From: an uncultured Rickettsiales bacterium
GTDB lineage: Bacteria > Pseudomonadota > Alphaproteobacteria > Rickettsiales > Deianiraeaceae
Direction: 5' to 3'
Length of the DNA stretch: 60,084 nucleotides
Assembly (NCBI GenBank): GCA_905480015.1
Contig: CAJQOT010000046.1
Span: 1-60,084, forward strand
The number at the start of each line of letters is the position of its first letter. The first letter of the stretch is position 1. Below are positions 1 through 7,247 of the stretch, in pieces. The notes below the pieces were generated by a model that worked only from the letters and a program-made list of their open reading frames with translations, was not told the DNA's origin and did not search any database. The position numbers were made by a program, and so were the translations under genes.

Positions 1-2
1 AT

Positions 3-200
3 AAGATTGGTAAAAATCCAATTATTATCACACCAGGCATTCGTCCGCAATGGTATCAAACAGTAGACGATCAAGTTCGCACTTGTACACCAAAAAGTGC
101 CTTTAATGCTGGTTCTAATATTTTAGTAATAGGGCGACCAATTATGTCGTCACAAAATCCAATTCAAACATTGAAAAAGATTTTCAGTGAAGATATTTAA
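3..200 (+). CDS. pyrF: Orotidine 5'-phosphate decarboxylase, C-terminal part
   Basis: The reading frame is open from the window edge to a TAA and gives 65 residues. It contains TPGIRP followed by a DDQxRxxTPxxA segment and LVIGRPI. These are the phosphate-binding loop and last strand of the OMP decarboxylase TIM barrel, which makes UMP in pyrimidine synthesis. The N-terminal three quarters lie outside the window, so the catalytic Asp-Lys-Asp residues cannot be checked. It is followed by about 150 bases without a gene, so it appears to end its transcription unit. Confidence 0.85.
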   Translation, partial: KIGKNPIIITPGIRPQWYQTVDDQVRTCTPKSAFNAGSNILVIGRPIMSSQNPIQTLKKIFSEDI

Positions 201-271
201 TATCCTGCCATCATAAAGGTATGTCACTCTTTTGAAAGGTCAAATAAAGCAAACTTGTTAATCATTAAAGC

Positions 272-290
272 ATACAATTACCAATTGTAT
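272..290. promoter_or_regulatory. Palindrome upstream of serC
   Basis: ATACAATT and AATTGTAT form a perfect 8-bp inverted repeat around a 3-base centre, about 65 bases before the serC start. No T-run follows, so it looks more like an operator than a terminator. The factor that might bind it is unknown. Confidence 0.3.
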
Positions 291-354
291 AGCCAATTTC
301 TATTTGATTTTTTAAAATATACATATACTGTAAGATTATCTATATCACAACATT

Positions 355-1512
355 ATGAAACCAAGCAAACCAAGCAAACCAAGCAAGCCAAGTAACTTAT
401 GTTTTAGCTCTGGTCCTTGTAGTAAGCGTCCAAATTGGACAGGCGATGTTTTTAACAATATTCAACTTGGTCGCTCTCATAGAGCTCCAGAATCTTTAAA
501 GAAAATACAAGATTTAATTGCACGAAGCAAAAAGCTTTTGCAAATTCCTGACGACTACCTTATCGGTATTGTTGCTGGGTCAGACACAGGGGCATTTGAA
601 CTTGCCCTTTGGAATTTTCTTGGAAAAGTTGGAGTAGATGTAATGTATCAAGAGCATTTTGGAAAAATTTGGCACACAGATATTATCTCACAATTAAAAT
701 TGACAGACGTTCGCACCATTAATTCAAAATACGGCGAAGTACCAAATTATAAAGAAATTTCACCAGAAAGAGATTTAGTTTTTACTTTGAATGGCACAAC
801 ATCTGGAGTGTGTTTTAATAATTTAGATTTTATCTCCGAACATCGTACAGGTTTAACATTGTGTGACGCAACATCAATAGTTTATTCAATACCTATTGAC
901 TTTTCTAAATTAGATATAACCACCTATTCATGGCAAAAATCTCTTGGGGGGGAGGCTCAACATGGAATATTAATTTTAAGCCCACGTGCAGTGCGAAGAT
1001 TAAAAGAATATACGCCACCTTGGCCGTTACCAAAAATATTTCAAATTTCACAAAAGGGCGATATTATACCTTCAATATTTGAAGGATCCACCATTAATAC
1101 ACCATCAATGATGTGTGTATACGACTGTCTTGATTCTATAAGTTGGGCAGAATCAATTGGAGGAAGAGAGGCTTTATTCCAAAGGGTGCAAAAAAACTTT
1201 ACCGCTGTTAATGATTTTATTAATTCCAATTCATGGATTGAAAACTTATGTAGTAATAAAAAGTTTCAATCTCCAACATCGGTTTGCTTGCGTATTTGTA
1301 CACCTGAATTTGATTCCAAAACAGAAGGCGAACAAAGACTGTTTATTAAAAAAATTGCAGAATATATTTCTAACGACCATGCAGGGTTTGACTTCGTAAA
1401 TCATAAGAAAGCCCCTCCTTCCTTTAGAATATGGTGCGGACCAACAATTGAAAGCACAGATGTAACAGCTCTTTGTAACTGGATAAGCTATGCATACCAC
1501 TCAATTGTATGA
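355..1512 (+). CDS. serC: Phosphoserine aminotransferase
   Basis: SerC makes 3-phosphoserine from 3-phosphohydroxypyruvate with glutamate, using pyridoxal phosphate in the cytosol. The 385 residues match the alphaproteobacterial-type enzyme: FSSGPCSKRP near the N-terminus, the cofactor lysine in WQKSLGGEAQHG, and a final domain with FRIWCGPTIE. The start is the only ATG ahead of the conserved N-terminus. It opens with four KPS units encoded by a 9-base tandem repeat (358-393), which lengthens a normally variable tail. A run of seven G lies in the cofactor-lysine region near 946. The stop overlaps the start of serB in an ATGA, so the two are probably translationally coupled. Confidence 0.93.
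   Translation: MKPSKPSKPSKPSNLCFSSGPCSKRPNWTGDVFNNIQLGRSHRAPESLKKIQDLIARSKKLLQIPDDYLIGIVAGSDTGAFELALWNFLGKVGVDVMYQEHFGKIWHTDIISQLKLTDVRTINSKYGEVPNYKEISPERDLVFTLNGTTSGVCFNNLDFISEHRTGLTLCDATSIVYSIPIDFSKLDITTYSWQKSLGGEAQHGILILSPRAVRRLKEYTPPWPLPKIFQISQKGDIIPSIFEGSTINTPSMMCVYDCLDSISWAESIGGREALFQRVQKNFTAVNDFINSNSWIENLCSNKKFQSPTSVCLRICTPEFDSKTEGEQRLFIKKIAEYISNDHAGFDFVNHKKAPPSFRIWCGPTIESTDVTALCNWISYAYHSIV
358..393 (+). repeat. 9-base tandem repeat in serC (KPS x4)
   Basis: Three exact AAACCAAGC units plus one variant (AAGCCAAGT) encode KPS-KPS-KPS-KPS at residues 2-13 of SerC. Copy-number change would stay in frame and only alter the length of the N-terminal tail. Confidence 0.85.
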
Positions 1513-2165
1513 ATATTGTCTTTGATTTCGATTCAACACTGATCGATGTTGAAAGCCTTGATTTTGCTATATCGAAAATATCTGGAGGTAAATTTAGCAA
1601 ACAAATTGAAGGCATTACAAACCAAGGAATGGATGGAATTATTAATTTAGAGCAATCAATTAGTAGACGATTGGATATTTGCCAAATTACACAAAAGGAT
1701 ATTCAAAAAACCTCTTTTGTTAACAATATTACATATGGCTTAGAAGGTATTATATATAGTTTACAAAAAGACGGTCATAAAATTTATATTGTCTCTGGAG
1801 GAATTATAGACTTTATTCTTCCGGTTGCAAAAATACTTGATATACCACCACAAAATTGCATGGCAAATGAAATAATTTTCCACAAAAACGGCACATTAGA
1901 TTCACTCAACAATACCTCACCACTCCTTTTTAAAGATGGAAAAAGCATAGCACTTGAAAAGTTAGGCATTTTAAATGATAAAACCATTATGATAGGGGAT
2001 GGCTATACAGATTTGGAGGTCAACATTAATAACCCCCAAGTACACTTTATTGGATTTGGCTTAAATGTAGTACGTGAGAGTGTCCAAAATAAAGCAAAAT
2101 ATTTTGTTACAACGATAGACGGCCTGCGAGATGTTCTGAAACAAATTTTACGACCATCAAAATAA
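1509..2165 (+). CDS. serB: Phosphoserine phosphatase (HAD family)
   Basis: SerB removes phosphate from phosphoserine, the last step of serine synthesis. The HAD motif I, DFDSTL, is at residues 6-11, with the nucleophile Asp6 and acid Asp8. Motif II is the Ser of IVSGG near residue 97, and motif III/IV is a Lys in the LFKDGK segment followed by IGDGYTDLE. Its 218 residues are typical of the short SerB type without an ACT domain. It follows serC with a 4-base overlap, giving a two-gene serine operon. serA (3-phosphoglycerate dehydrogenase) is not in the window. Confidence 0.9.
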   Translation: MNIVFDFDSTLIDVESLDFAISKISGGKFSKQIEGITNQGMDGIINLEQSISRRLDICQITQKDIQKTSFVNNITYGLEGIIYSLQKDGHKIYIVSGGIIDFILPVAKILDIPPQNCMANEIIFHKNGTLDSLNNTSPLLFKDGKSIALEKLGILNDKTIMIGDGYTDLEVNINNPQVHFIGFGLNVVRESVQNKAKYFVTTIDGLRDVLKQILRPSK

Positions 2166-2274
2166 ACATTTAATTAGCAAGGGTATTCATAGCTTTTAAT
2201 AAAAAATGGGAAATATACAAAACACCATAAAAGACGGAAAAGATTGTTTTTAAACTGTATATGTGTGATAATGT

Positions 2275-3291
2275 TTACTCTAGCACACCAGTTGGCTTGA
2301 TAGGATTTTTAAGGAATTTAATCTCTGAAACAAATCGCACTCCATTGTCACCCTTTTTAAGTTGCACGATTATATCAACAACTTGCGTGATATAATTTTT
2401 TACTTCCGGCGGACTCATTCCAAGACCAGCCTGCATTACCATTAATTTTAATTGTTCAATTGCCATTTGTGGGGAATCTGCATGTAAAGTAGAAATTGAT
2501 CCAGGGTGACCTGTGTTGATTGCCCTTAAAAATGAAAAGGCCTCCTTCCCTCTAATTTCACCAACAATTATCCTGTCTGGTCGTAGACGAAGGCAGGCCT
2601 CTATTAAGTCTTGAGTTGTCACATTTGCTCTACCTTGCCCACCCTTTGATGCAACTAAGTGCAAGCGATTTGGATGCTGACTAAGCACAACCTCCCTTGC
2701 ATCCTCAACAGTAATAAGCCTTTCAACTCTTGGTATATCTTGCAACAAGGCATTTGTAAATGTAGTTTTACCTGTTGATGTACCTCCGCTAATTATAATG
2801 TTCTTTTTAAAACGGACGCACCCTCTTAAAAAGTCTTTAATTCTATTTTTTTCAAGAAGTGCTTCTAAAATATAATCATTTTTGTCTTTTTGCTCTTGAA
2901 TGGTAGCAAGTGCAAAGGCTCCCATTTTTTCATAGTCGTCTAGTGTGTAGCTAATTGTTGAAGGCTTTCTAATGGACATTGCAATTGTTCCCTTTGGGCA
3001 TACAGGTGGCAAAACAACTTGAACACGACAGCCGTTCGGAAGTGTTGCAGAGAGTAACGGCATTTCTTCGTTTATACCTTGGTCTGTAGATTGTGCAATT
3101 AACTTTGCAAGACCATAAAGGTGTTTGTATGTAAAAACTGGAAGTTTTACTGGGTGTATTTTGCCCATTTTTTCGACCCATCCTACGCCAGGGTCGTTGA
3201 TTGATATCTCCGATACGCCATCTTCTGAAAGAATTTCTTCAATAGGCTGAAGATATGTGTTTAAAACGGTAAAATTACTAGATGAATTCAT
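2275..3291 (-). CDS. virB11: Type IV secretion ATPase VirB11
   Basis: VirB11 is the hexameric cytoplasmic ATPase that powers type IV secretion at the inner membrane. The 338-residue protein has the full motif set: Walker A GGTSTGKT (169-176), Asp box ITVEDARE (193-200), Walker B with IIVGEIRGKE (241-250) and His box GHPGSISTLHA (261-271). No other virB gene is adjacent; the only other T4SS-like gene in the window is the virB8-like gene at 32482-33174. Dispersed vir genes are typical of Rickettsiales. It is preceded by a hairpin holding a strong Shine-Dalgarno sequence, which is unusual for this genome. Confidence 0.95.
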   Translation of the reverse strand: MNSSSNFTVLNTYLQPIEEILSEDGVSEISINDPGVGWVEKMGKIHPVKLPVFTYKHLYGLAKLIAQSTDQGINEEMPLLSATLPNGCRVQVVLPPVCPKGTIAMSIRKPSTISYTLDDYEKMGAFALATIQEQKDKNDYILEALLEKNRIKDFLRGCVRFKKNIIISGGTSTGKTTFTNALLQDIPRVERLITVEDAREVVLSQHPNRLHLVASKGGQGRANVTTQDLIEACLRLRPDRIIVGEIRGKEAFSFLRAINTGHPGSISTLHADSPQMAIEQLKLMVMQAGLGMSPPEVKNYITQVVDIIVQLKKGDNGVRFVSEIKFLKNPIKPTGVLE

Positions 3292-3323
3292 AACCTCTCC
3301 CTACAAAATTATAGGAAGAGGTT
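3292..3323 (-). promoter_or_regulatory. Hairpin that sequesters the virB11 ribosome binding site
   Basis: On the minus strand AACCTCTTCCTA, an 8-base loop and TAGGGAGAGGTT form a 12-bp stem with a single G-U wobble. The 3' arm contains GGGAGAGG and the virB11 ATG follows immediately, so the folded mRNA would hide both the Shine-Dalgarno sequence and the start region. The pairing is seen in the sequence; a role in translational control is inferred. Confidence 0.55.
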
Positions 3324-3362
3324 AATTCATAGCTTTTATAAAGCAAGTGTTATATGTAATGA

Positions 3363-3617
3363 TTAATTACCAACAACCTCTGTACAAGTTGTGAATGGTA
3401 AAGATAGTGTGTTAACAATTTTAATGTTAGTGATGTTACCATTTTTTGCAGCCGTACTAACACTGCCATCGCCCAAACCAAGAAATCTACAAGCTTTTCC
3501 TGTTGTTTCGTTACCAGTTAATTTAACAGTGCTAACACCGTTTAAATAATTTGGCGTAACTGTACAAGCTTGTGCTATCATAGTAATTAATGCTAACACT
3601 GAAAGTTTTTTAAACAT
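3363..3617 (-). CDS. TRL-like family lipoprotein
   Basis: This is a small exported lipoprotein of 84 residues from the ATG at 3617; a TTG four codons earlier is less likely. It has a Lys-rich N-terminus, a hydrophobic segment and a lipobox ending at Cys18 (MIAQAC). The mature part has the spaced pattern G-K-A-C...GLGDGS...AAKNGNITNIKIVNT. That is the signature of the TRL-like family, small bacterial lipoproteins of unknown role. It lies upstream of virB11 on the same strand, 71 bases away, so co-transcription is possible. A role with the T4SS is not shown. Confidence 0.75.
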   Translation of the reverse strand: MFKKLSVLALITMIAQACTVTPNYLNGVSTVKLTGNETTGKACRFLGLGDGSVSTAAKNGNITNIKIVNTLSLPFTTCTEVVGN

Positions 3618-3669
3618 AATTATATTCAAAATAAGTTATTTATTGATTTGATGTAAATTCATGATTTAG

Positions 3670-3694
3670 ATTGTCAAGAAAAAAGCTTGACAAT
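3670..3694. promoter_or_regulatory. Divergent promoter region with inverted -35-like boxes
   Basis: ATTGTCAAG and CTTGACAAT form a perfect 9-bp inverted repeat with a 7-base A-rich spacer, midway between the divergent TRL lipoprotein and the mlaC-like gene. Each arm holds a TTGACA-type -35 hexamer, one per strand. A TATAAT sits at 3714-3719 on the plus strand, but the 21-base spacing is longer than the sigma70 norm. Confidence 0.4.
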
Positions 3695-3741
3695 ATTCTA
3701 TAGTTGCAATTAGTATAATTGCATATTTAATATACTGCTTG

Positions 3742-4308
3742 ATGACCTTACGCCTTCTTGCTATAATGTTTATTATTGGCAGCGTTTCCTTTGCCTCTGA
3801 TGAGTGTAAAAATTTTGTTGAAGGATTTATTGGGCAGTCTAGTAAAAATGCAACAGTAGATGAATACAAACAGTACCTCTCGCAAACATTAGACACCAAA
3901 TACATTACAAAGTTTTCATTAGGTTCCAATTGGCGTGCTTTGTCTCCAGAACAAAGAAGAGCATTTCACAAGGTTTATTCAAAATATATTATAATAAAAT
4001 ACGCTTCACGGTTTGCAAAGTATCCTGCGCTGTCGCATAAAATTCAATCTATTACAACGGACAGAAGAAGAAAAGATATTTGCAATGTGAGTTTACTTAT
4101 TCGTACCATTGTAAATGGCGAAGAAAAAGAGTTCCCCCTTCAGGCAATTGTAAAAAATAATAGTAATAATTTGAAAATTCAAGATATTATCTTTGAAAAT
4201 ATCAGCATGTTGCAAAGCCATAGACAAGAAATTTCGTCACTAATGGAATCTCATCTTCTTGATGGTACAATGTCAACACTGGAAGATTTTATCAGTAAAA
4301 TAGAATAA
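3742..4308 (+). CDS. mlaC: MlaC-like phospholipid-binding periplasmic protein
   Basis: This is a periplasmic protein of the MlaC/Ttg2D family. In other bacteria it shuttles phospholipids between the outer membrane and the MlaFEDB ABC transporter to keep the outer leaflet asymmetric. It has 188 residues from the ATG at 3742, with a signal peptide ending near SFAS. The family features seen are WRALSPEQRRAF, a YASRFAKY segment and a C-terminal IQDIIFENISML...RQEISSL stretch. No mlaA, B, D, E or F gene is beside it. Its stop shares a base with the mraY start (TAATG), so the two are probably coupled. Confidence 0.8.
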   Translation: MTLRLLAIMFIIGSVSFASDECKNFVEGFIGQSSKNATVDEYKQYLSQTLDTKYITKFSLGSNWRALSPEQRRAFHKVYSKYIIIKYASRFAKYPALSHKIQSITTDRRRKDICNVSLLIRTIVNGEEKEFPLQAIVKNNSNNLKIQDIIFENISMLQSHRQEISSLMESHLLDGTMSTLEDFISKIE

Positions 4309-5240
4309 TGTTTTTAAGAATAATGTTTTTTAATATATTACTACCATTCATCATCTCCATACTATTTTTCTCTTTTGTAAGAAAATTTTTTAAGAACTGT
4401 AATCAGCCACAAAGGTCTTTCATAAAAGGTGCTGAATACAAGACAAAGTTTAAACCTATACCATGTGCTGGAATTATATTTTTTATACTTTACACAGTAT
4501 ATGCTTTTTTAAATGACACTCAGTGGCATGTGTATTGTACAATTGTTGGGTTTTTTACAATAGGATTATTAGACGACATTGGCAAGGTCGTGAAGGGTTC
4601 TCATATTTCTTACATCAGCGGAAAGAAGAGGCTTTTATTGGAAATATTGTTTTCATCTGTCTTTGCATACTTTTTCCTTCAAGGTCATAATCATGATATC
4701 CTTGTCATAGGGAAAATCATCACCATTCCATATTTTCTAGCTTTTTTCATTATAATTTTTTTAATTGTTGGAACTGCTAATGCTGTGAATTTAACAGATG
4801 GACACGATGCACTTGCGGGTACAGTTATTTTGCTTAATTTATTATTTATATTAATGGTTGCCGGCTTTTCTTCCATTGTACTTACTTTAATTGTGTCGTT
4901 ACTTGCATTTTTGCTATTTAATTCTAAACCTGCAACCATTTACATGGGAGACTCTGGCAGTATGTTTTTTGGCTCACTTTTGGCAATTCTCTTTATCGAA
5001 GCTAAAGCCGAACACTTTTTGCCAATTACTGGATTTGTTTTTGTTTTTGAAACGGTATCTGTTATTTTGCAGGTGCTTTATTTTAAGGCAACAAAAGGTA
5101 AGAGAATATTCAAGATGGCACCATTTCATCATCATTTGTCTCTATCTGGCGTACAGGATGAAAAAATTGTTAGTATTGCATTTGTGACAACGTCACTATT
5201 GTGTATTTGTGTGTATTATATATTTTATGTCGTCTCATAA
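4308..5240 (+). CDS. mraY: Phospho-N-acetylmuramoyl-pentapeptide transferase
   Basis: MraY moves phospho-MurNAc-pentapeptide onto undecaprenyl phosphate to form lipid I, the first membrane step of peptidoglycan synthesis. The protein is very hydrophobic, with around ten membrane segments. The catalytic and binding motifs are an Asp pair (89-90), NAVNLTDG (158-165), MGDSGS (213-218) and the MraY-type triple His (274-276) in MAPFHHH. The His loop separates it from WecA relatives. At 310 residues it is shorter than the usual 340-360, mostly at the N-terminus. It sits outside the usual mur-fts cluster. Confidence 0.9.
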   Translation: MFLRIMFFNILLPFIISILFFSFVRKFFKNCNQPQRSFIKGAEYKTKFKPIPCAGIIFFILYTVYAFLNDTQWHVYCTIVGFFTIGLLDDIGKVVKGSHISYISGKKRLLLEILFSSVFAYFFLQGHNHDILVIGKIITIPYFLAFFIIIFLIVGTANAVNLTDGHDALAGTVILLNLLFILMVAGFSSIVLTLIVSLLAFLLFNSKPATIYMGDSGSMFFGSLLAILFIEAKAEHFLPITGFVFVFETVSVILQVLYFKATKGKRIFKMAPFHHHLSLSGVQDEKIVSIAFVTTSLLCICVYYIFYVVS

Positions 5241-5436
5241 AGATTTCATTCAAAAATTTAGAGCTGAAATACCTCAATTTATGCAGAATGATGTAGTAAG
5301 AATTTACAATGATATTACAGAAATATTAACACAAGGGTTAAAAAAAGATGGGGTTGAAATTCGTAGCTTCTTTAGCATGAATGCTCAACAACATGACCAA
5401 AGGCATAGAATTACTTGTAAAGATTTATCCAAATGA
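5227..5436 (+). CDS. Short HU/IHF-like protein, probably truncated
   Basis: The start ATG at 5227 overlaps the end of mraY. The 69-residue product begins SSHKDFIQKFRAEIPQF, followed by a helix pair and then VEIRSFFSMN. This matches the helical dimerisation half of HU/IHF proteins up to the point where the conserved GFGSF motif should be; here it reads SFFSM. The DNA-binding beta arm and C-terminal helix (the last 25 or so residues of a normal 90-residue HU) are missing. It could be a decayed HU gene, frameshifted near 5420, or a diverged short form. Confidence 0.45.
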   Translation: MSSHKDFIQKFRAEIPQFMQNDVVRIYNDITEILTQGLKKDGVEIRSFFSMNAQQHDQRHRITCKDLSK

Positions 5437-5499
5437 ACCATATATATTTTTAATTACGATGCTTTCGTCAATAAAATCCGACATCTTTAAAAAGTTTTT

Positions 5500-6348
5500 T
5501 TACTCAAAACCAATTCTCTGAATTTCCCATTCAAGCATTATACCCGTTTCTTTGAGCACCGTTGTGCGTATTTGTTCGCCAAGAGTAAAAATATCCATTG
5601 CAGTTGCATTGTCATCGTTAATGAGAAAGTTTGAATGCTTTTCAGATACTTTCGCCCCTCCAACTTGCAATTTATGCGCTCCTGTTTTTCGAATTAGCTC
5701 CCATGCTGTGTAACCACTAGGGTTTTTAAATGTGCTTCCACCAGTGCGAACATTTTGTGGCTGTGCATCTGTTCTTTTTTTAACAAATGCATTTATTGTG
5801 CTCTGGATTTTTGCTGGCGTTGATTCTACACCATTTAATATTGCAGATAAAATTATACTGCCGTTTGGCAATGTTGCAGAGCGATATGTATGTGGTATCT
5901 CTTCTTTTAGAATATTCAAAACCTTTCCTTTGTACAATATTTCCACTGACTCTAAAATGTCAAAAATTTCACTACCAAAACAGCCTGCGTTCACTGCAAT
6001 GTTTCCACCAACTGTTCCTGGTATGGTTGCAAGAAATTCCATTCCGGAAATTCCTTGTCCTTGCATGTACTTTGCAAGAGTATTGTTAAGGCAAGACGAC
6101 CCAACGCGGAATTTTGTGTTAGAAAGATGTTCAACTTTACCAAAGGCAGATCCCAACTTGATAACACACCCTTGAAATGCTTTATCAGCAAATAAAATAT
6201 TTGAAGTATTGCCAATAATAATATTCTGAGGAAATGATTGTACTATATGTTGTAATTCTAGCAAAGTTGATGGGCGAGAGAAGTTCTCTGCGAACCCACC
6301 AACTTTAAACCATGTTATTTTTGACAGATCAAAGTTTGTGCGAACCAT
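5500..6348 (-). CDS. murB: UDP-N-acetylenolpyruvoylglucosamine reductase
   Basis: MurB is the FAD enzyme that reduces enolpyruvyl-UDP-GlcNAc to UDP-MurNAc with NADPH, in the second committed step of peptidoglycan synthesis. The 282 residues show TWFKVGG near the N-terminus, the FAD-binding run ATIPGTVGGNIAVNAG and a Tyr/Arg at HTYRSATL. They also show GGSTFKNP with the proton-donor Ser, and KVSEKHSNFLIN at the substrate site. It lacks the extra C-terminal loop region of type I E. coli MurB and fits the shorter type II form. It converges on the HU-like gene, with a 63-base gap. Confidence 0.93.
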   Translation of the reverse strand: MVRTNFDLSKITWFKVGGFAENFSRPSTLLELQHIVQSFPQNIIIGNTSNILFADKAFQGCVIKLGSAFGKVEHLSNTKFRVGSSCLNNTLAKYMQGQGISGMEFLATIPGTVGGNIAVNAGCFGSEIFDILESVEILYKGKVLNILKEEIPHTYRSATLPNGSIILSAILNGVESTPAKIQSTINAFVKKRTDAQPQNVRTGGSTFKNPSGYTAWELIRKTGAHKLQVGGAKVSEKHSNFLINDDNATAMDIFTLGEQIRTTVLKETGIMLEWEIQRIGFE

Positions 6349-6353
6349 GTACC

Positions 6354-7052
6354 TTATGCTGCGTTTTGTGTGTCAGTATCATGGATAAGAGAGTAATATT
6401 GACGATGGAAATCAATTTGCTTAAATGTTTTACTGTCTGCGTCAATTGCCCAATACTGTGAATGAGGTGTAAGTGTAACATTGTGGTCAATCAAACTGAT
6501 TGTATCATACATTTTTTGAGTTATGTCAATTACTTCCATAATATCATTTACACCCTTGCCTTGTAAGGCAAAATTTTGCATTGCTGAACGCACAGCTTTT
6601 AATTGAAATAGAGTTGTTAGTTGTTCACTTTCTGACCCTACGCAGCGGTATAGCAATTGCTTTGCAACTGAATATTTTATATCTGTGCTTCTATGTTGAC
6701 TTGAAACTGACACAGTGTACGAACAAAATTTTTGCTTACTTTCATCAAAATAACATAGGCATACTTGCTGTGTATCTTTAGTGTTGTCTTCTAAATCTGA
6801 AGTTTCTAGTGTTTTTTGGTGAAAAGTAGAGTTGGTATAATTTTGCAACAAAGCAATAGCCTCCTTTCTATGCGTGCACATCTTAAAAGCCTCCATATAG
6901 TTTTGCGGTATAGCATTTCCAGATATAGACATCATGATATTATTAGAGTTATTCAGGACGGCTCTTTCAAAATCTTTAGCATCTTTATGAGCATTAGCAT
7001 TGATAGCAATTAATGCAAATTCGTCATGAATAATATTTGTAATTATGGACAT
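6354..7052 (-). CDS. Hypothetical protein, possible Ntn-hydrolase-like fold
   Basis: I do not recognise this 232-residue protein with certainty. It has no signal peptide or membrane segment. The order of elements resembles the HslV/proteasome beta fold: an N-terminal strand SIITNIIHDEFALIAI, then IMMSISGN and a long helix. A second strand pair follows (VCLCYFDESKQKFCSYTV), and later an alternating helix with YWAIDAD. Residue 2 is Ser, where HslV has its Thr nucleophile. No sequence motif confirms activity. It lies 5 bases upstream of murB on the same strand and may be co-transcribed with it. Confidence 0.5.
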   Translation of the reverse strand: MSIITNIIHDEFALIAINANAHKDAKDFERAVLNNSNNIMMSISGNAIPQNYMEAFKMCTHRKEAIALLQNYTNSTFHQKTLETSDLEDNTKDTQQVCLCYFDESKQKFCSYTVSVSSQHRSTDIKYSVAKQLLYRCVGSESEQLTTLFQLKAVRSAMQNFALQGKGVNDIMEVIDITQKMYDTISLIDHNVTLTPHSQYWAIDADSKTFKQIDFHRQYYSLIHDTDTQNAA

Positions 7053-7080
7053 ACCTCAATTGTAAAAGTTAATTTTTAAT

Positions 7081-7245
7081 TTAAATAATAGATACATTGC
7101 TAAAAAGCAAGTATTTTTTATACCATTGTTTTTCTGCCATACCATAGCCTTTAACATCAATGATTATATACCTATCTTCCAAATGTAGCACACCTCGTAT
7201 ATTATGCAATGCCGTTGAAGCAGAGGAAGAAATTGAAATATCCAT
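7081..7245 (-). CDS. Small 54-residue ORF coupled to the glycosyltransferase gene
   Basis: This short reading frame starts with ATG only 2 bases after the stop of the glycosyltransferase gene, on the same strand. The product begins MDISISSSAS, continues with HNIRGVLHLEDRYIIIDVKG and ends in a basic YKKYLLF stretch. It has no signal or membrane segment and I recognise no family. Spacing, strand and the balanced, non-repetitive composition argue that it is a real gene. It could also be the remnant of a longer sugar-pathway gene. Confidence 0.4.
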   Translation of the reverse strand: MDISISSSASTALHNIRGVLHLEDRYIIIDVKGYGMAEKQWYKKYLLFSNVSII

Positions 7246-7247
7246 TG

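Larger units (their letters stand above)
2185..3338. repeat. 14-base direct repeats flanking virB11
   Basis: ATTCATAGCTTTTA occurs at 2185-2198 and again at 3325-3338, in the same orientation. The two copies bracket virB11 together with its upstream hairpin. The span given covers both copies and the gene between them. The copies may be chance or the scar of an insertion. Confidence 0.4.

Noticed and set aside
5420-5500. Frameshifted remainder of the HU-like gene
   Set aside because: A frame continuing with PNEPYIFLITMLSSIK can be read, but it does not resemble the HU arm or last helix well enough.
5732-6175. 147-codon plus-strand ORF inside murB
   Set aside because: murB is clearly conserved on the other strand across the same bases; this is its antisense shadow.
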